NCBI GenBank assembly: GCA_029339195.1
Contig: JAPTJF010000472.1
Location: 1-47,020, forward strand
DNA length: 47,020 bases
Source: Micractinium sp. NFX-FRZ
Taxonomy: Eukaryota > Chlorophyta > Trebouxiophyceae > Chlorellales > Chlorellaceae
Reading direction: 5' to 3'
In this document: positions 32,454 through 41,459 of the stretch, piece after piece
Numbering within the stretch: position 1 is the first letter of the stretch
Layout of the letters: each line of letters starts with the position of its first letter
Position numbers and translations under genes: made by a program
Notes under the pieces: model-generated
The model's database searches: none
What the model was told of the DNA's origin: nothing
Seen by the model: the letters and a program-made list of their open reading frames with translations, nothing else

Positions 32454-33656
32454 ATGGACGGGGCAGGGGTTGGGGCGCGAGTAGAAGGGTGGGCCTGCGC
32501 TCCCTGCCGCCGCTCACCGCGCCCGCCTGCATGGCGGCAGGTGGCACCAACGGCGGCCCAGCAGTGCCAGAATCTCATGTGCTTAGTGCAGGAGCTGTGG
32601 GCCTTAGTGTTCGCTGGGGGAAGCATTCACCACGTCCCACCCTTCAGCGGCCTTCCTTGGACGCGCGAAAAGCTGCGTCTCTCGGCTCTCCCCTCGCCTG
32701 TGGGTGCGCCTCAGCAAGCAGTCAACAGAGGAATCCAGTGGGGCACACAGGGTCCTACCTCAGGGCGTGGGCAGGCACAACCTTGGAGCCAGGGGCAGCA
32801 CTCCCAGTGTAGGTTCTGCCGGCTGCAGCCCGCAAATCGAGCTGTTCAGGCAGCGGAATGGATTCTCACGGGAGCAGCCACTTTGGCTTCAGGGGGGATT
32901 GGCGGCGCACACGCAGGCGCGCGGCTGGTGCTTGCTGAGCCCGCCGCCTGCCCCAGCCAGCGCCCCTGCGGCCCCTCCTCCCCTCCATCTGCCACACTGC
33001 AGGCCCTCCCCTCTGCCCACACGTCGGTACCTGACCCCATGCCAGCGCCCGCTGTTGGGCCCCTGGCAGATGCGCTCCAGGGGTTCATCGCCGCCGGCGG
33101 CGCCCCAGCCAGCTGGCGCACGCTGGCCCTCTTCCCCCTCGACACCCGCACCGGCCGCGCCCTGCGCCCGCTGCAGCCGGGCCGCCCGGTGGCGCAGTAC
33201 GGGCACGGGGCGGCCTTTCGGCAGGGCGTGGTACTGGCGCGCCAGCCTGGCAGCGGTACGGTACTGCTCAACATTTGGGGGGTGGACCAGCTGGGGCGGC
33301 TGTCTATTGACACGTCAGCTGAGCTGGATGGCGGCCTGTGCCGGGTGCTGTCTGCCACAGTGAGCGTGTTTGCTGGAGGGTACAGCCAGCTCGCCCCGCC
33401 GGCAGCGGCGGCCCACATCCTGCAGCGGCTGGCGGCGGTCAGCCAAGCGGCGGCGGCGGATGCGGCGTTCACGGCAGAAGAGGACAATGTCGTGGATGCT
33501 GGGCCGGCTGGGGCGGCAGCAGCTGCTGGGTATGCGGGCGGCCCGGCCGGCGGCGGCGGTGGCAATGGCAGGGGCAGTGTGTGGGCCTGGGATGCTGTGG
33601 ATGAGGCCGAGGAGGGGCTGGCGCTGACCCCTCCCGATGTGGAGGGCACCTTTTGA
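32454..33656 (+). CDS. Unrecognised protein, intronless ORF; start uncertain
   Basis: One open frame of 400 codons. The C-terminal half looks like genuine protein: PLADALQGFIAAGG, WRTLALFPLDTRTG, AQYGHGAAFRQGVVLA, TVLLNIWGVDQLGRLS and a helix (AAAHILQRLAAVSQ), then a Gly-rich linker and acidic tail. The first 195 codons look like translated UTR, and the previous gene's poly(A) signal lies only about 50 bp before 32454. A start at 33039 (MPAPAVGPLADAL), giving 205 residues, is therefore as likely. An upstream exon joined by splicing is also possible. No family is recognised and no function is proposed. The next TGTAA on this strand is at 34446. Confidence 0.55.
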   Translation: MDGAGVGARVEGWACAPCRRSPRPPAWRQVAPTAAQQCQNLMCLVQELWALVFAGGSIHHVPPFSGLPWTREKLRLSALPSPVGAPQQAVNRGIQWGTQGPTSGRGQAQPWSQGQHSQCRFCRLQPANRAVQAAEWILTGAATLASGGIGGAHAGARLVLAEPAACPSQRPCGPSSPPSATLQALPSAHTSVPDPMPAPAVGPLADALQGFIAAGGAPASWRTLALFPLDTRTGRALRPLQPGRPVAQYGHGAAFRQGVVLARQPGSGTVLLNIWGVDQLGRLSIDTSAELDGGLCRVLSATVSVFAGGYSQLAPPAAAAHILQRLAAVSQAAAADAAFTAEEDNVVDAGPAGAAAAAGYAGGPAGGGGGNGRGSVWAWDAVDEAEEGLALTPPDVEGTF

Positions 33657-34412
33657 TCTGGACCGCTGTGAATGCTCCCTCAGATCACCACTGCAAGTAG
33701 GCACCTGGGCAGCTCAGCCACCCCAGCACAAGGGATGGCACAGAGCACTGAGGAGGCACGGCAGCTCCCAAGCTTTCAGGGGCAGTCACAGCTGGCCTGG
33801 CCTGGCCTGGCCGAAAGAGGTGCCCAGTGCCTGCTCAGCTCCCTGCCCACCGATGCCATGTTGAGGCTGCCAGCCAAGTGCAGCCACACACATCCTCACA
33901 GTTTGAACAATCCTTGCTTGCTTACACAGACACTGCCAGAGCGGGTGGGCAGCACAGGTGGCGGGGAGGGTCAAGAAGAGGGTCAGAGAGCGCCGAACTG
34001 AGCCGCCATTGGAGGGCCAAACACAAGGAGTGGCAGCTAGGCAGGCATCGTTGTGCAGGCAAAACTTACAAAAGGGGAATGCCTAAGGGCAGGTATGGGG
34101 GGTGGGAGGAATGGGGAATCGAAGCACTTGGCTTTGGGGGTTAGCTAGGATGACGGGCATGGCATGGGGACAGGCATGGGAGCCGCAAAGAGTGCAATTC
34201 GCTGAGCACAAAACTAGGGGGAGGAAGGGAAAAGAGGCTGGCGGGGGTCACATGCAGAGCGTGGGGTGGAGGCGTCATAATTTCAGGAGTCGAGGTGCAC
34301 ATGGGGGTGACGAGGGTTGAAGACAAAAGGGGACGGGGCAGGGTCCGGACTGAATTGGGAGGGGAACTGCACGCAGCAGGAGGCGGCGCACTGGTGCCAC
34401 GTGGCGGTGAAC

Positions 34413-34417
34413 TTACA
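34413..34417 (-). terminator. TGTAA poly(A) signal, cysteine-rich gene B
   Basis: TTACA on the plus strand, about 130 bp beyond the minus-strand stop codon. Confidence 0.55.
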
Positions 34418-34445
34418 AGCGCACGGGGGCTGCTCACAGGGTCTA

Positions 34446-34450
34446 TGTAA
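34446..34450 (+). terminator. TGTAA motif, possible poly(A) signal of the 33656 ORF
   Basis: This is the first plus-strand TGTAA I found after the stop at 33656, giving a long 3' UTR of about 800 bp. Confidence 0.35.
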
Positions 34451-34547
34451 CACCAGGAGCGGAACATGTGCAAGCTGCACCCGCATGGGGCAGGACCCCA
34501 GGGGCCCTGCCTCCCTGTGTGAGCTCAGGGCAGTGCAGCAGCCGCGC

Positions 34548-35454
34548 TCACACGGCGCAGCACCAGGGGCCATCCTTGCGGTTGGTGCAGGTGAAGCCCT
34601 TGTCGCAGTATGTGCGCAGGATGTCGTACTGCGGCTTGGGGCCGCTGCCGCTGTCAACGATGAAGAAGGAGACGCGGCTGGCGCAGGTGAGCTTGCGCTG
34701 CTGGTAGGGGCTGCAGGGGTTGGACGGTGGGGGCAGGGGGGCGGGGGGTGAGGCGCGGTTTGGGTGCAGAGTATGGTGGTGGCAGGAGCGGGCCTCCAGC
34801 CGTGGTGTGGGCAGCAAGGTGTGCGGCACCCCCACAGAGCGCAGCCAACCGACTGGCACACACTGTGGCCAGGGGGCCGCCTGCGAATGGAGCCAACCCA
34901 TGCCCCTATGCACGCAGGCAGGCACGCGGGCAGGCACGCAGCTGCAATCAGCAGCCAGTGCGGAGGTTAGAATACAGGCAGGCAGGCAACTCACAAGCAC
35001 CAGTTGTCGGGCCATTGCCTGCAGTCGCCACCGCCGGGGCCAGGGCGGTAGCCGCAGCGGCAGTTTTTGGGGCGGAACTTGTCGGGGGTGCGGGCATAGC
35101 TGCGGAGGGCGGGCAGGAGAGTTGGGTGGGTAGGAGGTCACAAGAGGGTGCGGTGGCAGGTCGACTCAGCCACGTGCCCCACTCCCACACAGCAAAAGCC
35201 GCATTCTGCTGCATCCCCGGGCATGTCACGTGAATTGGCGAGCTGGGCGTGCAGGTGGTGGGCTGGGGTGGCGCAAGAAGGGAGCGGCGGCAGTGCCACG
35301 TCCAGGCACATGCTGCTGGCCACAGTCAATGTGCTACCACACTCCCGCGCACTCACGCTCCGCCGGGACAGCCAATGGGGCGGCGCGCTTCCACCAGCAC
35401 TGCAGCGCCGAGGAGCAGGAGCAGGACCAGGGAGGCGAGACGGGGGGACGCCAT
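34548..35454 (-). CDS. Secreted ten-cysteine protein, copy B
   Basis: Exons 35454-35357, 35099-34995 and 34710-34548, phases 2 and 2 as in copy A, 121 residues. The signal peptide MASPRLASLVLLLLLGAAVLVEA differs from copy A at a few positions. The mature part keeps all ten cysteines: IGC, KNCRCGYRPGPGGGDC, NWC, LTCASRVSFF, DSGSGPKP, DILRTYCDKGFTCTN and PWCCAV. Exon 2 is 6 nt longer than in copy A (KFRPKNC against KFAPC). Exon 3 has the same length and few changes. The copies lie 11 kb apart in the same orientation. Purifying selection is suggested by conserved coding sequence and diverged introns. Function is unknown. Confidence 0.85.
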
Positions 35455-36031
35455 TGTGGAGGACGGGGGTGCGCGAACAGCAAGAGATTATTGGGCAGAA
35501 CCAAATGTGTGGGCGCGGAGGGCTGGGTCCTCGAAGAGCTCTTTTTGGAAGGACGCCCTGCTGACCTGGCCAAGCTTGCGGCTGGTAGCTGGCTGGCTAG
35601 CTGCAGCTCTGGCTCTCACAGGACCCACCCATCCGTCCCCCAAATTGTAGCACGGCTCCACGCTCACAAACACGGCCCTCTGCCAACCGTTGCATCCTGC
35701 AACGCTGCTACAATGCATGATGGCCTGCCTGCCCAACACTGATTGACCTCCTTGCGGTACGTGCAAAGGTGCCAGCCGTGCAACGCAGTTACACGTGGGC
35801 CCCCGCAGGATGCGGTGGCGCGCACATCAATGCGAAAGTGTCGAGGGGAGCAATGAGTAGGCAGGGGAGGAGCACAGGGGGAGCAGGTAGCATGGGGGGA
35901 GGGGTGGTTGGTTCTTCTTCTCGGGTGGTCAGGGGGCAGGCCGTCCTAGCTGGCAGTCCTAGCTGGACGTCGGTCCAGCTGGCGCCAGCTCATCAGCCGT
36001 GGCCCGTGTCTTTACCAGCATGGCGAAACGT
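35455..36031. other. Upstream of cysteine-rich gene B and 3' region of PsaN
   Basis: 35455-35640 resembles the region upstream of copy A. A TGTAA on the minus strand (35793-35789) fits PsaN. No gene is seen. Confidence 0.5.
35789..35793 (-). terminator. TGTAA poly(A) signal, PsaN gene
   Basis: TTACA on the plus strand, about 240 bp beyond the PsaN stop codon. Confidence 0.55.
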
Positions 36032-37534
36032 TTACTGGTTGATGCTGGGGATGTTGACGTTGGCGTTGCACTTGCCGGCGCCCTTGCCCTGCAGATGATG
36101 GGGCGGGGGCGGGAAGGGGCACGTCAGCTCAGTTGAAGTCTGGCAGGGGCTTAGGGTGGGCACCCAATACCTGCTGACGTCCATCTCCGTGCTCAATGTA
36201 ACAGATCCCAACACACGCCGGCCAGCCGCAGGCGCAGCCCACCCGGCAGCGCACGCTACACTTCATGCTCGCACGCAGCACACGCAGCAGGCACGAGCGC
36301 CATGGCACCCTCCTGCTTGCGCACCGCGCCATACTCCACCCACCCGCTCACCAGCGAATGCTGATACACACCAACCCGCCCAACCGCGCCCGTGTTTGCA
36401 CCCTAGCAGCGCAGTGCCGGTTGTGGGTGCTCTCCCCCACACACGCTCCCTTCCCCTACCCCCCGCGGTTGATCCACCTGCCCCTAGTGTGTGCCCCTCT
36501 CCTCACCTCGCACTCGGCAGCAATGTCGGCCTTGATGGGGTTCTCAGGCGCCACAAAGCCGACGTCGCAGCCAAACCAGTTGTTGGGGAAGGAGCAGGTG
36601 CCGGCGGTCACGGAGCGGCTGCAGGCGGGGGGGGGGGCGGGCACGGCAGCAACACAGCCAGCGCACGAGGGTGGGCGAGGGCGCAAGGGCACGGATGGTA
36701 TGTGCACAGCAGCGTGCCGCTTGCAACAGCGTGCCGCTGCTCACGCCTGCCTGGCGCGGGCATTGCACACCTCCATGCCATGCAGCCTAGCTAGCGTTTG
36801 CAGCTGGCGTGCTGCAGGTGCACGGCCTTGTGCAGAAAACTTGCGATCCAACTGCTGTGCCTTGCCCTGCAGCGCCTGCCTGCTCATGCAGCCGTCGCCC
36901 CACCCCCCACACTGCTGAGAACGGCAATCGCCCCTTTCCACTGCCGTACCTGCGCTCGAAGTTGGAGTAGCTGGACAGCAGGCGCTTCTTGTCGTTGACG
37001 GCCTTGTTCTCCGCGGTCTTCGCCAGCAGGTCGGAGGTCTGCAAAAGACAAGAGTGTGGGGCACAATTTATGGGAAGACAATGTTTATTGCGCTAGCAGC
37101 CAAGCTGGAGCTCTTGGTGAGCAGGGCATCGCTCCACATGCCACTGCATCCCGCTGGCGCCACGCTGGCTCGAGTCGACACGGCCGCTGCACGTGCCCTG
37201 CTGCGTCCCTGTGCCTCTGCGCGGCCTGCTCCGTAGCGGTTCGGCTGCTCACCAGGTCAGCCTTGGCCATGGGCGCGTTGACCAGCACAGCGGCGGCCAG
37301 AGCGGCGGCGGTCAGGCCGGCGGCGAACCGGTTGTCGGCGACGGCGACCACCACGGTGCGGGCGCGGCGCTGCTGGGGCTGGGCGCGAGCCTGGAGCTTG
37401 GCGCTGCAGTGGGAGGACAGAGACAGGGGTTCAGAGGGCTTCGAGGAGGCCTGCAAGACGGAACCCGTTCCCATTCGCAAGCACTCCAGCACCTCTCACC
37501 CGCAGAAGGCGCTGGACACGGCGGCGGCAACCAT
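36032..37534 (-). CDS. PSAN: Photosystem I reaction centre subunit N precursor
   Basis: Exons 37534-37500, 37403-37253, 37038-36950, 36618-36507 and 36088-36032, 147 residues. The N-terminus is a bipartite plastid and thylakoid-lumen targeting sequence: MVAAAVSSAFCG, an Arg/Gln-rich stretch, then the hydrophobic segment GLTAAALAAAVLVNAPMAKA with cleavage expected before DLTSDLL (about residue 61). The mature part of about 87 residues matches PsaN: DLLAKTAENKAVNDKKRL, then SNFERR, TAGTCSFPNNWFGC, AAECE and KCNANV, with four cysteines for two disulfides. PsaN is a lumenal photosystem I subunit that helps plastocyanin or cytochrome c6 dock. It is nuclear in green algae and plants, which supports the organism call. 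Confidence 0.95.
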
Positions 37535-38281
37535 TGTGGAGGTTTCGGGTGTCCAAGCGATTCAAGCAGGCGTCAAAGCTCAGCGGAGGCTCGGCGGGCT
37601 TCTGGTTGGGCTGGGGAGTGTCCGTGATCGGGGCTCATCCTGGGTCGGTGTCTGAGCTGGCACGCCCCCCACCTGCCATTTGGGCTTGATTCATCGTGTC
37701 GGACTTGCAGGGAGTTTTCGGAGGCAGCGGGAGGCCACCTGCTCGCAAGAGCTTGAGGGAGGGGTTCTGTCCCGTGGCCTCCGGCGCTTCAGTAGGCTTC
37801 CAAGCCCTGCAGCGCCTGAGGATGGCCATGGTGTATCGCGATGTCGCGCGCATTGGGACGATGCCTGTGGCTGGACCGGTCTGCGCCGTCGCCGCCTGCC
37901 TTCCGCCGCTGCCGTTGCCCGTTCTTTGCGGGGTTGGCACTGGACAGCGTACAGGCTTCAGCAGCTGGCTCAGGGTCGTTACAATCAAATCAGTGATAGA
38001 AGTGCTGCATGAATACAAGGGGACTGGGAGTCGCAAGCCGGGCAGTGGGGGGGAGCAGAGGGGGCGCAAAAGTGCTGGGAGGGGTGATGGCAGGGCAGCA
38101 CCCGGCGGGGCAGCAGAGGCCAGGCAGCAAGATGACGATTGGTACAAATGGCAGTCGGAGGAAGCTGGAGTGATAAGAGGGTGCAGTGATAGCAGGGGGA
38201 GTAAACTGAGGCAAGTAGCCCCAGTCCAGGGGAGCGCACAGCACAGGGCAGGCACTTGCTGTCCGCCGGCTCCTGCCTGGC
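37535..38281. other. Intergenic: PsaN promoter and MDP1 3' UTR
   Basis: Both flanking genes are on the minus strand. A TGTAA for the phosphatase gene lies at 37983-37979. A 253-codon plus-strand frame here (37696-38457) crosses into the phosphatase coding exon and is rejected. Confidence 0.55.
37979..37983 (-). terminator. TGTAA poly(A) signal, MDP1 gene
   Basis: TTACA on the plus strand, about 300 bp past the phosphatase stop codon. Confidence 0.55.
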
Positions 38282-40929
38282 CTAGGCCTGCCGCCGCGCA
38301 AACTCGGCCAGGCCCTTCTTCCAAACATCCGCCGTCAGGCCGCGGGGCGCATACACAGAGACCACCCCCAGGCTGGCACAATCCTCGATGTTCCACTGCA
38401 TGTCGTCCAGGAACTGCAGCGGGGGCGCGTGCGAGGCGGTTGGGCCCGGGCGGGTGATGGGGGGCATGGAAGGGCAGCGTCGGCAGGCTAGCGATACTTG
38501 CTTTGAAATACCAGTTTTCAAGCAAATCGCAAGCGCCAGGCAGCCCAAGGGGTTGCTGCGGCAAGCAAGACGGAGGGCGGGCCTGAGAGGGGGCTGGCGA
38601 CTAGAGGACGCGAGGGCACGGATTTGCACACAACCTCAACACCGGCAGATGCACTCCCGCCAACATGCCCTCATTTGCGCTCTTGGATGTACCGCCCCAC
38701 GCTTGCCTCTGTTGACGCAATCAACACTCACACACACACGCACATACAACGACCAGCATTGTGTTGTAACAGCTACCCTCCCGCACCCACCAGCATGTCC
38801 TCATATGCTATGCCGGTGCGCTCGTGGATGCGGCGGAAGTGGGTGCGCTTGCCGCCGGGGTAGATCTGCCACAGGGGGGTTGCCATCAGGTGGATGTGTG
38901 TGGGGTGGGGGTGCACACGCGGGCCGGTGTGCTGAAACTGGCCGGGGCAGTGGGAAATGCATGTGCGGGCAGCGGGAGTGCGTGTGTCCGCTGGAGGCTG
39001 GGGTGGACCTGGGTGTGTGGTACCGGGCGGTTCAGGGTGGGTGTGCGGCACGTGTGGAAACAGCAAAGATGCCAGCTGCAGATGGTAGATGGCAGATGCA
39101 AGATGCAAGATGCAAAATGCAAAATGCCTCCCTGCCACAGGCTCATCTCGTTATGGTGTGTGCCCGCTTCTGGTTCCCCCCATGAGTGCCTCCGCCGGCC
39201 ACTTGCCTCCAATTCCCTGCCCCTCCCCTCTGCCTCCCTGCCACTCACCCCCCGCTTCCCTGCCGCTTCCCCATGCACGCTGCCCCGCCAGCCCTAACAT
39301 CCCCCCACAAGTCAATCCAGAGTTGTTGTCTGTGTCGATTGCAAATGGCAAGGGTGTGCCCACCTCATGGTGGTGCGCCAGGCTGTGCAGGCTCTGCCCG
39401 CTGTCCAGCTTCAGCATCTGCAGGCACTGGTTGGCCCACTCTGCAGGCAGGGGGTAGCGCAGCGGGTGGAGTGTCAACAGAGAAAGACGACAGCCGACAC
39501 CGGCTGGCCCACTGTGACATGGATACTTGGGACTGTCTCAATGAAATTGCACAATAGCCCCCTACAGCTGCACCCGCCCCCACTCCCCTGCACGCCCCAC
39601 CCAACCCAAGCACAAACAACCCGCTCACTGGGCATGTCTGTGCGGCTGGCGTAGGCCACCTGCGCCCCTGCCCACTCCCCTGCACGCCCCACCACCCCCA
39701 GCCCACCTCCGGCACCCCCCCTGCCAGCCCAGCCCGCCCTCTTACTGGGCATGTCTGTGCGGCTGACGTAGGCCAGCTGCACCCCCTCCCACTTCTCGTC
39801 GGTGGCCAGCTCGTGCAGTATGCGCCAGGCGTCGCCAATCAGGCCCACCTGCGTGTGGGAGGCGCAGGATCCAGCAAAAGAATTGCATGTTCTGAGTAGC
39901 TAGCTCTACTCAGCTCGTGCTGAGTAGCGAGCTGTACTTGCGCAGGGTGCGCCAGGTGTCGCCAATCAGCAACACCTGCACAGGGCAAGGACCATGTTAG
40001 TAAGGACACACTCGGCTTGACTGGCTACCTCTCCCCAGCTGGTGCATGCAGCAAAACGCGACTGTCAGCCGCGCCTGCATGGGGGGCGGGTGCGTCACAG
40101 TGTGTGTTCTGTTCATGGCATTGCTCGTCTCGGCAACCAACCGGGGCTGTGCGCTGGCCACTGGCAGGCAGGCTACACCCTTTGCCCACTGGCTGGCAGT
40201 TGGCTGCTCCTCCAGGGCAAGCGTGGGCAGGGCAGGGCATCAGGGCAGGTCCCACAGGTGCCCCCACCTCTGACAAGGCACCACCACAGTGGGCCAGGCA
40301 GCACCTCCTCCTGCGCGCCCCCGCTGCGCCCTGCTCACCTCCTCCCCGGACCGGTCCACAACCACCGGCCGCCCGCGGCTGCACTTGCCCAGCCGGAAGG
40401 GCGGCCCATCCAGCATGTACATCTGCAGAGCAGGTCAGCTCCGGGGGGAGCGACAGGGTCACGGCATGCCGCAGCATGGCCCGCCCGGCCACACCCGCCA
40501 GCACCCGCACCGGGCCGCCAGCGCTGCCTGTTGCTTGGTTTGGCCCCCCAACAAGGCCCCCTGCATCCTCACCTCTGGATACCTGTACGCAAGGGGGTGG
40601 GGTGGGGCGGGGTGGGCAGCAAGGGCGCATGTTTGGATGTGTGAGCCGTGTGGATGCGCGGGCCAGAGGCAATTGAGGCGACAAGGGTGCAGCCAGCAGC
40701 AGGTGGTGCAAACAGCAGCACAGCAGAGATGCAGCACCGGGTGGGAGCCCAGCTCACGCAGCAACAACTTCAGGAAGCAGCACCGCCGCCAGCTGAGCAA
40801 ACATCTGAAGCACGCGGCTGGGGCAGCAATGGCAGGTCGGCGCCAGCACGCAGGCGGGCGGGCGGAGAAGGCAGGTGCTCACCACAGCGTGGCATCTAGA
40901 TCAAAGGCCACCAGCTTGGGAAGCGACAT
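38282..40929 (-). CDS. MDP1: Magnesium-dependent phosphatase 1 (HAD superfamily)
   Basis: Exons 40929-40883, 40582-40573 (only 10 nt), 40422-40339, 39848-39746, 39440-39364, 38865-38791 and 38413-38282, 175 residues, typical for MDP1. HAD motifs are all present: FDLDATLW with nucleophile Asp10 and acid Asp12, SRT at 76-78, Lys113 in YPGGKRTHF, and the metal-binding FLDD at 133-136. MDP1 proteins dephosphorylate protein tyrosine or glycated and small-molecule substrates in the cytosol. The 10-nt exon codes the YPE after LW and is needed for both frame and family match. The frame is open upstream to an ATG at 41094, so a 55-residue N-terminal extension (possible transit peptide) cannot be excluded. 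Introns 3 and 4 carry exon-4 echoes. Confidence 0.92.
39078..39126 (+). repeat. AGATGCAA-type short tandem repeat in MDP1 intron
   Basis: An imperfect 7-8 bp unit (AGATGGT, AGATGCA, AAATGCA) repeats six or seven times within the intron between the exons at 39364 and 38865. Confidence 0.75.
39625..39668 (-). repeat. Exon-4 3'-end echo with donor in MDP1 intron 4
   Basis: On the plus strand CTGGGCATGTCTGTGCGGCT and the following GTAGGCCA recur at the true exon end (39746), 119 bp away. The copied frame reads QVAYASRTDMP against QLAYVSRTDMP. Confidence 0.9.
39931..39978 (-). repeat. Exon-4 5'-end echo with acceptor in MDP1 intron 3
   Basis: The minus strand reads CAG then VLLIGDTWRTL, copying the true exon 4 start VGLIGDAWRIL (39848). 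With the previous entry, exon 4 is echoed on both sides. Confidence 0.85.
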
Positions 40930-41459
40930 GCCGCCACTGCTGTGCCGCTTGAGGTCCTCAATACCTGTCGCCTTGCCGCTGCAGCAGGGCACAGCGGAAA
41001 CGGGGTGGGACTCGAGGGTGGGCGGTGCAGGCGGCGGCGGCGTGGCAGCGGCAGTGGTACCAAGCGGGCGATGCCGTGCATCCGGATCACGCATGCTGGT
41101 GAATTTCCCCACCTGTTGCGCAGAGCTTGAAGCGCAGTTGACGAGTGCTGCCCACTGCCTTTTTTGGCGGGGCGCACAGACTGGCTTTTAGGAGCGGTGG
41201 GTGCACTAAAATTGGCACCCACAATATGCATAGCCTCAAGATGACAGAAGAAGAGGCCTCGGTGCCAAGCTTTGCTGGCCAAGCTCTCGCTGGGGGCGGC
41301 GGCTGGCACAGCACAGCACGACACTGCAATCCTCGCTGTGTGCAATGCACCGAGCCTGCCAGGCCCTCTTTCCCCGCCTCTAGGCCTCCTGCACCACTTT
41401 AGGCTCGCCTTTGTGGTAACCCAGCAACCACGAGGGCCGCCACCAACCTCTTGCAGACC
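40930..41459. promoter_or_regulatory. Divergent promoter region (MDP1 / RNA helicase)
   Basis: 530 bp between the two start codons. It includes a possible N-terminal extension of MDP1 up to 41094. No defined element is seen. Confidence 0.5.

Larger units (their letters stand above)
33657..34547. other. Convergent intergenic region
   Basis: It holds the 3' UTRs of the unrecognised ORF (+) and cysteine-rich gene B (-). The two candidate poly(A) motifs (TTACA at 34413, TGTAA at 34446) overlap in reach, so the transcripts probably overlap tail to tail. No coding sequence is seen. Confidence 0.55.

Noticed and set aside
37696..38457. 253-codon plus-strand open frame
   Set aside because: It runs antisense into the last MDP1 exon and has the composition of shadow translation.
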